Notes under the pieces: generated by a model
Told to the model about the DNA's origin: nothing
The model's input: the letters and a program-made list of their open reading frames with translations, nothing else
The model's database searches: none
Part shown: positions 15,524 to 23,467 of the stretch, in pieces
Layout: the number at the start of each line of letters is the position of its first letter
How positions within the stretch are numbered: position 1 is the first letter of the stretch
Translations under genes and position numbers: made by a program
Assembly: GCA_011523705.1 (NCBI GenBank)
Contig: WTGC01000187.1
Span: forward strand, 1 to 38,616
DNA from: Chloroflexota bacterium
Lineage (GTDB): Bacteria > Chloroflexota > Anaerolineae > Aggregatilineales > Phototrophicaceae
Reading direction: 5' to 3'
Length of the DNA: 38,616 nucleotides

Positions 15524-16761
15524 CCGACGGCCGACCGCGCCGGCACCTGCTTCAATGAGCGGTCCAGATCTTTGATGATGTCTTCTGGATCTTCAATGCC
15601 CAAGGCGAAGCGCACCAAATTGTCCTTAATGCCGACAGCCAGCCGTTCTTCGCTGCTGAGATCGTAGTAACTGAAATAAGCCGGCTGTTCAATCAGGCTC
15701 TCGGTGCCGCCAAGGCTGGGCGCGATATAGGGTATGCGCAACCGGTCAATGAAGTCGCTGGTCGCCTTAATATCCCCAGCCATTTCAAAGCTGATGACGC
15801 CGCCGAAGCCACACATTTGCGTCTTGGCCAATTCGTGATCCGGGTGAGAAGGCAAACCGGGATAATAGACGCGGTCAATCTTGGGATGGCTCTCGAGAAA
15901 TCGCGCCACAGATAGCGCGGACTCGTTCTGATGCCGCACGCGCAGAGCCAGGGTCTTGAGACCGCGCTCCACCAAATAAGCCTGATGCGGATCAATGACG
16001 TTGCCCATTATCCCGCGCGCGTCTTTCAACGCCTTGATGCGACCGGCCGCGCCGGCGATGGCGCCCGCCAGCACATCGTTGTGGCCGCCGAAATACTTGG
16101 TCGCGCTGTGCATGACAAAGTCGATGCCGAATTCCAGCGGCTTTAGATTCACCGGCGTGGCGAAGGTGGTATCCAACAGGGTCATCGCCCGATGACGCGC
16201 ACCCAGTTCAGCCAAATGACGCAGGTCGGCCACGCGCAGATAGGGGTTGGTCGGCGTCTCGGTAAATATGAAGCGCGTCTTCTTGGGGACGATAGCGGCT
16301 TCAAGCGCCGCGCTATCGCCCATGGGCACGACGCTGGTGTCAATCCCAAACTTCTTCAGGGTCGTCTCACAGAATTGCCGCGTCCGTCGATAGCAGTCGT
16401 CAGTCATCACGATATGCGTCCCGGGCCGCAGCACGGTCAAGAACAGCGACGTCACCGCGGACATGCCGGAAGGATAGACGATGGCGTCCTCCGCGCCTTC
16501 CAGATTGGCGATCCGCCGTTCGAGCGACCAGACGGAGGGATTGCCATAACGCGCGTATTCCTCGCGGTCAAGCTCGCCGCCGTAGACTTTTTTGTCCAGA
16601 AACTTGATGACGTCCGCGGTGCTCTCGAAAGTATAAGTCGCCGTCTGAACGATCGGGGTCGTCATCGCGTGAAAGCCCTTGTCACGTGCCGCGCCGCCAT
16701 GCACCGACCGCGTGCTGGCGCCCTTGTATTGCCCGTTTTCCTTGATGCTTGTCCTTGTCAT
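15514..16761 (-). CDS. metB: Cystathionine gamma-synthase, plant-like
   Basis: 415 residues of the Cys/Met-metabolism PLP family. The start at 16761 has AGGG eight bases upstream; the in-frame region before it is the terminator and riboswitch leader, not coding. Family blocks include EYARYGNPSVWSLERRIA, YPSGMSAVTS and SATKYFGGHNDVLAGA, whose Lys binds PLP. Several stretches (GGHNDVLAG, YYPGLPSHPDHELAK, IPYIAPSLGG, GIKDNLVRF) recall plant CGS more than E. coli MetB. Plant CGS uses O-phosphohomoserine, which the nearby ThrB would make. A SAM-I riboswitch upstream confirms a methionine role. Alternatives are O-acetyl- or O-succinylhomoserine-dependent CGS or sulfhydrylase; the substrate cannot be proved from sequence. 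Confidence 0.85.
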   Translation of the reverse strand: MTRTSIKENGQYKGASTRSVHGGAARDKGFHAMTTPIVQTATYTFESTADVIKFLDKKVYGGELDREEYARYGNPSVWSLERRIANLEGAEDAIVYPSGMSAVTSLFLTVLRPGTHIVMTDDCYRRTRQFCETTLKKFGIDTSVVPMGDSAALEAAIVPKKTRFIFTETPTNPYLRVADLRHLAELGARHRAMTLLDTTFATPVNLKPLEFGIDFVMHSATKYFGGHNDVLAGAIAGAAGRIKALKDARGIMGNVIDPHQAYLVERGLKTLALRVRHQNESALSVARFLESHPKIDRVYYPGLPSHPDHELAKTQMCGFGGVISFEMAGDIKATSDFIDRLRIPYIAPSLGGTESLIEQPAYFSYYDLSSEERLAVGIKDNLVRFALGIEDPEDIIKDLDRSLKQVPARSAVGQV

Positions 16762-16780
16762 GATCCATTCCCTACCATAG

Positions 16781-16819
16781 AAAAAGCCCAAACCGATGCG
16801 CATACGCCAGTTTGGGCTT
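16781..16819 (-). terminator. Intrinsic terminator of the SAM riboswitch expression platform
   Basis: On the minus strand AAGCCCAAAC (plus 16810-16819) pairs with GTTTGGGCTT, ending in a run of five T (plus 16781-16785). It sits eight bases before the AGGG ribosome-binding site of metB, the position of a riboswitch-controlled terminator. Confidence 0.85.
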
Positions 16820-16909
16820 CCGTGTCTTCCAAGAAAAAGTGACTGGGGCACAGTCGACGGAATGACCTGATTTCGCTCGCAAGCTGTCGTCGCGCCGCTA
16901 CCACCAGGT

Positions 16910-17024
16910 GTTTACCCTCATCTTCCAGAATTATCTGCCGAACTTAGCACCTTCCCATTGCCATCTGGGGGTTGCTGTGGCTTCACCGAGTCGGTCTCTC
17001 CACCACCTCTGGATAAGCGTAAAC
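16910..17024 (-). ncRNA. SAM-I (S-box) riboswitch aptamer
   Basis: Read on the minus strand. P1 is formed by GTTTAC and CTTATC (plus 17024-17012) with GATGAG and GTAAAC (ending at plus 16910), one mismatch and one G-U pair. The S-box core is present in order: AGAGGTGGTGGAGAGAC, GGTGAAGCC, CAGCAACC, then GGTGCTAAGTTCGGCAGA. This is the standard SAM-I aptamer layout. It binds S-adenosylmethionine and would favour the terminator at 16781-16819, switching off metB when SAM is plentiful. Confidence 0.93.
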
Positions 17025-17051
17025 TTACTCTTCAATTGTTAATGGATGCAT

Positions 17052-17080
17052 ACTCTATCACAGATGCCGGCTCAATGCAA
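17052..17080 (-). promoter_or_regulatory. Promoter driving the SAM riboswitch and metB
   Basis: The minus strand reads TTGCAT (plus 17075-17080), 17 bases, then TGA-TAGAGT (TAGAGT at plus 17052-17057), an extended -10. Transcription would begin near 17045, about 20 bases before P1 of the riboswitch. Confidence 0.5.
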
Positions 17081-17116
17081 ATGAAGCCGAAGCTGTTATC
17101 TCCGACGGCGCTTCTA

Positions 17117-17125
17117 TGCTATTCT
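17117..17125 (+). promoter_or_regulatory. Possible extended -10 promoter for murA
   Basis: TGCTATTCT at 17117-17125, with TTATCT 18 bases upstream as a weak -35. It is divergent from the riboswitch promoter. Confidence 0.35.
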
Positions 17126-17164
17126 ATTGGCTGACTCAGGTTGAAAGTCGAAGGCAGACCAAAC

Positions 17165-18475
17165 ATGATTCAATCTGCGCTCCGGGTCCTGGGCGGCAAG
17201 CCGCTTTATGGTGAAATCCAGGTGCAGCGCGCCAAGAATTCCATCTTGGCGATGATTGCCGCATCTATCGTTGTCGAACATGGCGAAACCATCCTGCACG
17301 ACGTGCCCGATATTGAGGACGTCCAGCGCGCGTTTGAGTTGCTGCGCGCCTTGGGCGCCCGCGTTCGTCACGATAGAGTGAGCAAAACTGTCCGAATCGA
17401 TGCATCCAATATCACAAGCGGACTGCTGCCGGAAGCGATCGCCTCGCAATTCCGCGGGTCCGTATTATTTCTGGCGCCGCTGCAAATTCGTCTGGGATAT
17501 GTCGAGCTGCCCGGCAGTGGCGGCTGCGATATCGGCACACGCAAGATCGACTTCCATCATCGCGGTTTCGCGCGCCTCGGCGCGAATGTGCAATATTTTG
17601 AGGACGGACGAACCATCATTGACCTCGAAGGACGACGTTTCCGCGGCGCATCGCTCTATCTGGATCTGCCCAGCCACACGGGCACGGAAAACCTGATGTT
17701 GGCCGCCGCCTTGGCGGATGGACAGACCATTCTGGAAAACGCGTCGGTTGAACCCGAGGTGCTGGATTTTGGCAACTTCCTCAATGCGATGGGCGCCGAT
17801 ATCCACGGGCTTGGCAGCAATACTTTGGTCATCAACGGTGTAAGCCGGCTTCACGCAATCGAATATACGCCGATGCCGGACCGGCTTGTGACCGGCACCA
17901 TCATGATTGCGGCGGCAATCGCTGGCGGCGATGTCACCATTCACCATGTGGAACCGGCGCATCTGCGCATCGTCATCGCCAAGTTGGAGCAGATGGGCGT
18001 CGAGATCAGCGTTGATGGCAAATCAATTCGCGTAAGTCGGTCGCGCCAACAGGCACTGGATCCGATCAACATTCAGACGCACTTCTATCCTGGCTTCCCC
18101 ACCGACTTGCAGCCGTGCATGGCGGCGCTCTCGACTCTGGCGAATGGGACCAGCTACATTCGCGAGCGCATATTTGACAATCGCTACGGCTATGTTGACG
18201 CGCTGCTGCAGATGGGCGCGGATATCCTGATCAGCCAGAGCGACGTTTGCATCATCAATGGCGTAAGCCGGCTGCGGCCCGCGCGCGTCTCAGCCGACAA
18301 TATCCGCTCCGGCGCCACGGTGCTGCTGGCGGCGCTGGCGACTGAAGGCGAGAGCTTCATCGAAAATGTTTACCAGATCGATCGCGGTTACGAAGCCATC
18401 GAGGAACAGTTGACCCAGCTCGGCGCTGATGTCGCTCGTGTGCAGTCCGAATTTAGCTCGTTGCCCGCGCTTTAG
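17165..18475 (+). CDS. murA: UDP-N-acetylglucosamine 1-carboxyvinyltransferase
   Basis: 436 residues from the ATG at 17165, with AAGG ten bases upstream; a TTG eight codons earlier is less likely. It is an EPSP-synthase fold protein. Lys24 in QRAKNSIL corresponds to the conserved Lys22 of E. coli MurA, and C121 in GSGGCDIGTRKID is the active-site Cys attacked by fosfomycin. PTDLQPCMAAL and RIFDNRYGYVDAL are further MurA blocks. It transfers enolpyruvate to UDP-GlcNAc, the first committed step of peptidoglycan synthesis, so the organism makes peptidoglycan precursors. It is convergent with leuB, 43 bases between the ends, with no clear terminator. Confidence 0.93.
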   Translation: MIQSALRVLGGKPLYGEIQVQRAKNSILAMIAASIVVEHGETILHDVPDIEDVQRAFELLRALGARVRHDRVSKTVRIDASNITSGLLPEAIASQFRGSVLFLAPLQIRLGYVELPGSGGCDIGTRKIDFHHRGFARLGANVQYFEDGRTIIDLEGRRFRGASLYLDLPSHTGTENLMLAAALADGQTILENASVEPEVLDFGNFLNAMGADIHGLGSNTLVINGVSRLHAIEYTPMPDRLVTGTIMIAAAIAGGDVTIHHVEPAHLRIVIAKLEQMGVEISVDGKSIRVSRSRQQALDPINIQTHFYPGFPTDLQPCMAALSTLANGTSYIRERIFDNRYGYVDALLQMGADILISQSDVCIINGVSRLRPARVSADNIRSGATVLLAALATEGESFIENVYQIDRGYEAIEEQLTQLGADVARVQSEFSSLPAL

Positions 18476-18518
18476 CGCCCTTGCGAATGACGTCACCATC
18501 CTGACAGTCGAACGCATT

Positions 18519-19580
18519 CTACAGTCGGCTTAGAACGGCAGCCGCGAATTCGGCGGTAGACACAGGCGTTTCGCCAGCGCCGGCAATATCGGCTGTGCGC
18601 AGCCCCTCCTCCAGCGCCCCATCAATGGCGGATTCAATTCTCTGCGCTTCCGCCTCCAGTTGCAGGCTGTACCGCAAGAGCATGGCGGCGCTGAGGAACA
18701 TGCCGATGGGATTGGCTAAGCCCTGCCCGGCAATATCAGGCGCCGATCCATGCACCGGTTCATACAAGCCGAATCGGTCCGCGCGCAACGAAGCCGATGG
18801 CAGCATGCCCAGGCTGCCGGCTAACACCGAAGCCTCGTCACTCAGAATATCACCAAACATATTGCCGGCAACGATGACGTCAAAGCTGCCCGGTCGTGTC
18901 AGCAAGTGCATGGTCGCCGCATCCACCAGCAAATGTTCCAGTTCCACATCTTCGTATTCTTCATGCACTTCTACGACAGTGCGCCGCCAGAGCCGCATCG
19001 AGGCCAGCACATTAGCCTTATCCACCGAGCAAAGCTTTTTGCGCCGCCCTTGCGCCGCGCGAAAGGCGACATTGGCCACCTGCTCCACTTCGCTTCGGCT
19101 ATAGCGCATCGTATCGTGGGAGTCGTCGCCAGCGCCTTGCTCCTTCCGCGCGCCGAAGTAAATGCCGCTGACGAGCTCGCGTACGAATAAGATATCGACA
19201 TTCTCCAGCAGTTCCGCCCGTAGCGGCGCGTGCTCGACGAGCGCGGGATAGGTCTTCACCGGACGAAGATTGGCGAACAGACCGAAACGTTGGCGAAGTT
19301 CCAACAAGCCGCGCTCCGGCTGCACGCTCGCTGTTGGGTCAGACCATTTCGGCCCGCCGACAGCGCCAAGCAGGATGGCGTCAGCCGCTTCGCAGATGGC
19401 AACGGTCTCTGGAGGCAGCGGATCACCCGTTTCGTCGATCGCGAGGCCGCCGATCAGCCCTTCAACAAAGGTGAACTCATGGCCATACTTTTCGGCGATG
19501 TGCGCCAGCAGATCGGTCGCTTGCCCTACCACTTCGGGCCCGATGCCGTCACCGGGCAATACCGCTATAGTTGCTTTCAT
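18519..19580 (-). CDS. leuB: 3-isopropylmalate dehydrogenase
   Basis: 353 residues from the ATG at 19580 (GGAG ten bases upstream); the in-frame extension to 19598 lies beyond that site. It is a decarboxylating dehydrogenase: VLPGDGIGPEVV at the N-terminus, LLELRQRFGLFANLRPV, and the C-terminal GLYEPVHGSAPDIAG. It oxidises 3-isopropylmalate in leucine synthesis and very probably also 3-methylmalate made from citramalate, since cimA is the gene before it. An intrinsic terminator lies 20 bases before the ATG, so it may be expressed below the level of the rest of the operon. Confidence 0.95.
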   Translation of the reverse strand: MKATIAVLPGDGIGPEVVGQATDLLAHIAEKYGHEFTFVEGLIGGLAIDETGDPLPPETVAICEAADAILLGAVGGPKWSDPTASVQPERGLLELRQRFGLFANLRPVKTYPALVEHAPLRAELLENVDILFVRELVSGIYFGARKEQGAGDDSHDTMRYSRSEVEQVANVAFRAAQGRRKKLCSVDKANVLASMRLWRRTVVEVHEEYEDVELEHLLVDAATMHLLTRPGSFDVIVAGNMFGDILSDEASVLAGSLGMLPSASLRADRFGLYEPVHGSAPDIAGQGLANPIGMFLSAAMLLRYSLQLEAEAQRIESAIDGALEEGLRTADIAGAGETPVSTAEFAAAVLSRL

Positions 19581-19600
19581 GGATGACACTCTCCCCATTC

Positions 19601-19628
19601 AAAAAAAGAGGCATGCCCGGGACATGCC
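19601..19628 (-). terminator. Intrinsic terminator between cimA and leuB
   Basis: On the minus strand GGCATG (plus 19623-19628) pairs with CATGCC (plus 19610-19615) around TCCCGGG, followed by TC and seven T (plus 19601-19607). It lies after the cimA stop and just before the leuB ribosome-binding site. Confidence 0.8.
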
Positions 19629-19655
19629 GTCAACACGCGCTTAGGCAACCCTACG

Positions 19656-21257
19656 CTAAACATTTACTGCTACCGGTCTTTTGTCCCCCTGCGTCTCGGC
19701 GACAGACAGACCGTATTCGACGCTGTCCACTAAAGCCAGCCAGCTCGCGCAGATGATATCGGTCCCGGCGCCAACCGTGCTCCAGCGCGCGCTGCCATTG
19801 TAGGAATCAATCAACACGCGCGTTACTGCGCCAGTGGCGTTTTCTCCATCGAGAATGCGCACCTTGTAATCGACCAGCTGAATATCGCGCAGCGCCGGAT
19901 ACTTGGGCAGAAGCGCCTTGCGCAGCGCCAGGTCCAGCGCATTTACGGGACCATTTCCCTCGGCCGCGGTATGCGCGACATCGCCGTCCACATCCAGTTT
20001 CACCATCGCTTCAGCCAACTGACCGCGACCTCGTCGATCCTCGACGATCACGGTGAAATCCAGCAGGCTGAAAAGCGGCTTGTAATCGGGCGCGGCGCGG
20101 CGCAGGCGAACGGCGACAGATGCCTCAGCCCCTTCGAAGGAGAAACCGGCGTTTTCCAATTCCTTGATGTCGTTGAGCACCTGAACCGCTTCATCCTTCG
20201 TCACGTCCAGCCCTAACTCGTCGGCTTTGCTGAGCAGGTTGCCGCGCCCCGACAAATCCGATACCAAGACGCGCGTCTCATTGCCGACCTGCTTCGGCTC
20301 AATGTGCTGATAACTGTCCACATTGCGCCGTATCGCCGCCACATGGATGCCACCCTTGTGGGCGAATGCGCTCTTGCCGACGTACGGCAGATGCGCGTCG
20401 GGCGCCAGGTTGGCGATCTCCGCCACAGCGCGCGACAGATGCGTCAGCGCCGCCAGATTGCCATCTTGCGCCAGGCAGGGGGTGCCCAGCTTGATGATGA
20501 GATCGGGAATGACGCTGCAAAGATTAGCGTTGCCGCAGCGTTCACCATAACCATTGATGGTGCCTTGGACATGGGCCGCGCCCGCCCGCACCGCGGCAAG
20601 CGAATTCGCGACCGCCACTTCGCTGTCATTGTGCGTGTGAATGCCGAAGGGTGTTTCCGGGAAGAGCTCGCGCGCTTTGTATACGAATTCCGCCACCTCC
20701 CAAGGCATGGAACCGCCGTTAGTATCGCAGAGCACGATGACATCGGCGCCACCGGCAGCGGCCGCCGCCAGCGTGTCGAAGCCGTATTCCATGTCAAGCT
20801 TGGCGCCATCAAAGAAGTGCTCGGCATCGTAGATGACTTCTTTGCCCTGCCCTTTCAAATAGGCCAGGCTGTCTTGGATCATGTTGAGGTTTTCGTCGGC
20901 GGTTGTCTGCAAGACGTCCGTAACATGCAGCATGGATGTCTTTCCCACAATGGTGACAACCGGCGTTTCCGCTTCAATCAGCGCGCGGATATTGCCATCA
21001 TCCGCCGGTGCAATGCCTTTACGGCGCGTGGAGCCGAAAGCCGATATCTTCGAGTGCTGCAAGTCGAGCGCCCGAACTTGATCGAAATAAGTCACGTCTT
21101 TCGGATTGGACCCGGGCCAGCCGCCTTCAATGTAATCAACGCCCAACTCGTCCAGCAGCATGGTAATGCGCAACTTGTCGGCAACGGAAAAAGAAATCCC
21201 TTCCCGTTGGCTGCCATCGCGCAAGGTGGTGTCATAAATGGCGACTCTCTGTCTCAA
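19656..21257 (-). CDS. cimA: (R)-citramalate synthase
   Basis: 533 residues starting at TTG 21257, supported by AAGGAG seven bases upstream. It has an HMGL-like TIM barrel with DTTLRDGSQREG, the CimA-type VDYIEGGWPGSNPKD (LeuA proteins read VIEAGFP here) and HTHNDSEVAVAN for metal binding. A C-terminal LeuA dimer/regulatory domain follows. It condenses acetyl-CoA with pyruvate to citramalate, giving 2-oxobutyrate for isoleucine through LeuCDB without threonine deaminase. The C-terminal domain probably binds isoleucine as feedback inhibitor. leuD precedes it and leuB follows it, fitting the shared use of the leu enzymes. Confidence 0.92.
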   Translation of the reverse strand: MRQRVAIYDTTLRDGSQREGISFSVADKLRITMLLDELGVDYIEGGWPGSNPKDVTYFDQVRALDLQHSKISAFGSTRRKGIAPADDGNIRALIEAETPVVTIVGKTSMLHVTDVLQTTADENLNMIQDSLAYLKGQGKEVIYDAEHFFDGAKLDMEYGFDTLAAAAAGGADVIVLCDTNGGSMPWEVAEFVYKARELFPETPFGIHTHNDSEVAVANSLAAVRAGAAHVQGTINGYGERCGNANLCSVIPDLIIKLGTPCLAQDGNLAALTHLSRAVAEIANLAPDAHLPYVGKSAFAHKGGIHVAAIRRNVDSYQHIEPKQVGNETRVLVSDLSGRGNLLSKADELGLDVTKDEAVQVLNDIKELENAGFSFEGAEASVAVRLRRAAPDYKPLFSLLDFTVIVEDRRGRGQLAEAMVKLDVDGDVAHTAAEGNGPVNALDLALRKALLPKYPALRDIQLVDYKVRILDGENATGAVTRVLIDSYNGSARWSTVGAGTDIICASWLALVDSVEYGLSVAETQGDKRPVAVNV

Positions 21258-21298
21258 GTCCCGGCTCCTTTTCAGCGGGGCGCCTGCGCTCGCGCCGA

Positions 21299-21910
21299 TT
21301 ACGCCGTCGTCACAACTCGCTGAGGATTGCGCGATTCAAAGCGCCGCACATCTTCATCCAAAGCCAGCAGGTAACCCAGCTGATCCACGCCATTCAGCAA
21401 ACAGTACTTGGCAAAGCCGTCCAGCGGGAATCCGACAGCGCGCCCGTCGGGCAAAGTCATGGTTTGCGCTTCCACATCGATGCTCACCGCCGTGCTTGGA
21501 TCTTCCTCTGCCAGGCTGAAGAGCTGCTGCTGCGTATCGCGATCGACGGTGATGGGGAGCAAGCCATTCTTCAGCGCGTTGTTGCGAAAGATATCGGCGA
21601 AGTCGGTGCTGATGACGGCTTTGAAGCCCGCGCCCATCAAAGCCCAGGGCGCATGCTCACGCGAGCTGCCGCAGCCGAAGTTATCGCCCGCCACCAGCAC
21701 GGATGCGCCTGCATAGGCTGAATGATTCAGAATGAAGTCAGGATTGGGCGTCTCGCCATCTTCGAGGTAGCGCCAGTCGCAAAAGGCGGCTTTACCCAAA
21801 CCGTCCTTGTCGGTCACTTTCAAGAAGCGCGCCGGAATGATTTGATCGGTATCGATGTCGTTCACTGGAATCGCGACGATGCTGCCTTCGATATGAGAAA
21901 GTTTGTCCAT
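21299..21910 (-). CDS. leuD: 3-isopropylmalate dehydratase small subunit
   Basis: 203 residues, the normal length. The swivel domain of the aconitase family is shown by [12 protein letters not shown] near the N-terminus and [17 protein letters not shown] in the middle. It forms the isomerase with LeuC (next gene upstream, 78 bases away) and would also act on citramalate supplied by CimA. AGGA stands seven bases before the ATG. The gap to leuC holds no evident promoter or terminator, so it is part of the same transcript. Confidence 0.95.
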   Translation of the reverse strand: MDKLSHIEGSIVAIPVNDIDTDQIIPARFLKVTDKDGLGKAAFCDWRYLEDGETPNPDFILNHSAYAGASVLVAGDNFGCGSSREHAPWALMGAGFKAVISTDFADIFRNNALKNGLLPITVDRDTQQQLFSLAEEDPSTAVSIDVEAQTMTLPDGRAVGFPLDGFAKYCLLNGVDQLGYLLALDEDVRRFESRNPQRVVTTA

Positions 21911-21988
21911 TTTGGTATCCTGTCTCAGTAGACCTGACGTAGTCGCGTGAATGACTGAATTGCGGTCGGGCGAGACGCCGCCTTCCCC

Positions 21989-23431
21989 TTACAGAGCAGA
22001 AGACATCATCGCGCGCGGGTCGGCCACGGCGCCGGCGATCGCTGACGCGGCCGCGGTCAAGGGGCTGGCCAGGAAGGTGCGTCCGCCCTTGCCTTGCCGG
22101 CCCTCGAAGTTGCGGTTGCTGGTCGAGACGGCGTATTGGCCCGGCTGCAGTTGATCGCCATTCATCGCGATGCACATTGAACAACCGGCTTCGCGCCATT
22201 CCGCGCCCGCCGCCCGAAAAATCTCATGCAAACCTTCGCTCTCGGCTTGCTGCTTAACTGGCTGCGAGCCTGGCACCACCATCATGCGCACGCCATCCGC
22301 CACCTTGCGCCCCTTGACGAATTCAGCCGCCTGTCGCAGATCTGAGATCCGCGAATTGGTGCAGCTGCCGATGAAGACGACATCAATCGCTTTGCCCAGC
22401 AATTGCTGCCCCGGCGCGAGCTCCATATAATTCAGCGCCTTTTCCAGCGCGATTTTCTTGTTGTAGTCGCTTTCGTCGTCCGGCATCGGAACGGCCGCCG
22501 CAATCGGCATGCCCATGCCTGGATTGGTGCCATAGGTGATCATGGGGCTCAACTCATCGGCGCGAATCGTGATTTCCTGATCGAAGATGGCACCATCGTC
22601 CGTCGGCAGCTCTCGCCAGCCTTCCACCGCGGCATCCCAGTCGCCGCCGCTTGGGGCATGGCGGCGACCGCTGATGTATTCGAAGGTTGTGTCATCCGGC
22701 GCCACCATACCAGCGCGGGCGCCACCTTCGATTGACATATTGCAGACGGTCATCCGGCCTTCCATGCTCAGGTTTCTTATCGCTTCGCCGCGATATTCAA
22801 AGACGTGACCGGTGCCGCCGCCGATGCCGATCTTGGCGATGATCGCGAGGATGATGTCCTTCGCCGTGACGCCATCGCCAAGCCGCCCCTCGACATTGAC
22901 CGCCATAGTCTTCGGCTTGTTCTGCAGCAGCGTCTGCGTCGCCAACACGTGACCGACTTCGCTGGTGCCGATGCCAAAAGCCAGAGCGCCAAAGGCTCCG
23001 TGCGTGCTGGTATGACTGTCGCCGCAGACAATCGTCATACCCGGCTGCGTCAATCCTTTTTCCGGCCCGATCACGTGCACGATGCCTTGATGCTCGCCGC
23101 CGAGCGCGTACATTGGAATGCCATAGTCGTCGCAGTTCTTGCTGAAGACGTCCAACTGTTTCGCCGCCATCGCATCAGCAATCGGGATAATGCCCAGTTC
23201 ATTCCGCGGCGTGGTCGGCGTGCTGTGATCCATCGTGCCAATCGTGAGGTCGGGCCGCCGCACCGCCAGCCCGCGCTCGCGCAGCATCGAGAAGGCCTGC
23301 GGCGATGTCACTTCATGCACGAGATGCAAGTCAATGTATAGCACGGCCGGCGTATCCTCGCTTTGCTCCCGCACCGTATGGGCGCTCCATACCTTCTCAA
23401 AAAGTGTGCGCGGATCTCCGTTTGAAGTCAT
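21989..23431 (-). CDS. leuC: 3-isopropylmalate dehydratase large subunit
   Basis: 480 residues of the aconitase family. The 4Fe-4S ligands are C357 (in FIGSCTNSR), C417 and C420 (in [10 protein letters not shown]). SHT-type substrate blocks ([13 protein letters not shown]) and [17 protein letters not shown] N-terminal sequence are present. With LeuD it isomerises 2-isopropylmalate to 3-isopropylmalate, and probably citramalate to 3-methylmalate. The start has GGAG six bases upstream and lies 36 bases after leuA. The Fe-S cluster makes this step dependent on the same cofactor supply as the nuo operon. Confidence 0.96.
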   Translation of the reverse strand: MTSNGDPRTLFEKVWSAHTVREQSEDTPAVLYIDLHLVHEVTSPQAFSMLRERGLAVRRPDLTIGTMDHSTPTTPRNELGIIPIADAMAAKQLDVFSKNCDDYGIPMYALGGEHQGIVHVIGPEKGLTQPGMTIVCGDSHTSTHGAFGALAFGIGTSEVGHVLATQTLLQNKPKTMAVNVEGRLGDGVTAKDIILAIIAKIGIGGGTGHVFEYRGEAIRNLSMEGRMTVCNMSIEGGARAGMVAPDDTTFEYISGRRHAPSGGDWDAAVEGWRELPTDDGAIFDQEITIRADELSPMITYGTNPGMGMPIAAAVPMPDDESDYNKKIALEKALNYMELAPGQQLLGKAIDVVFIGSCTNSRISDLRQAAEFVKGRKVADGVRMMVVPGSQPVKQQAESEGLHEIFRAAGAEWREAGCSMCIAMNGDQLQPGQYAVSTSNRNFEGRQGKGGRTFLASPLTAAASAIAGAVADPRAMMSSAL

Positions 23432-23467
23432 CGTTCTCTCCTGTATAGAAACGCGAGCGAGCCGCCC

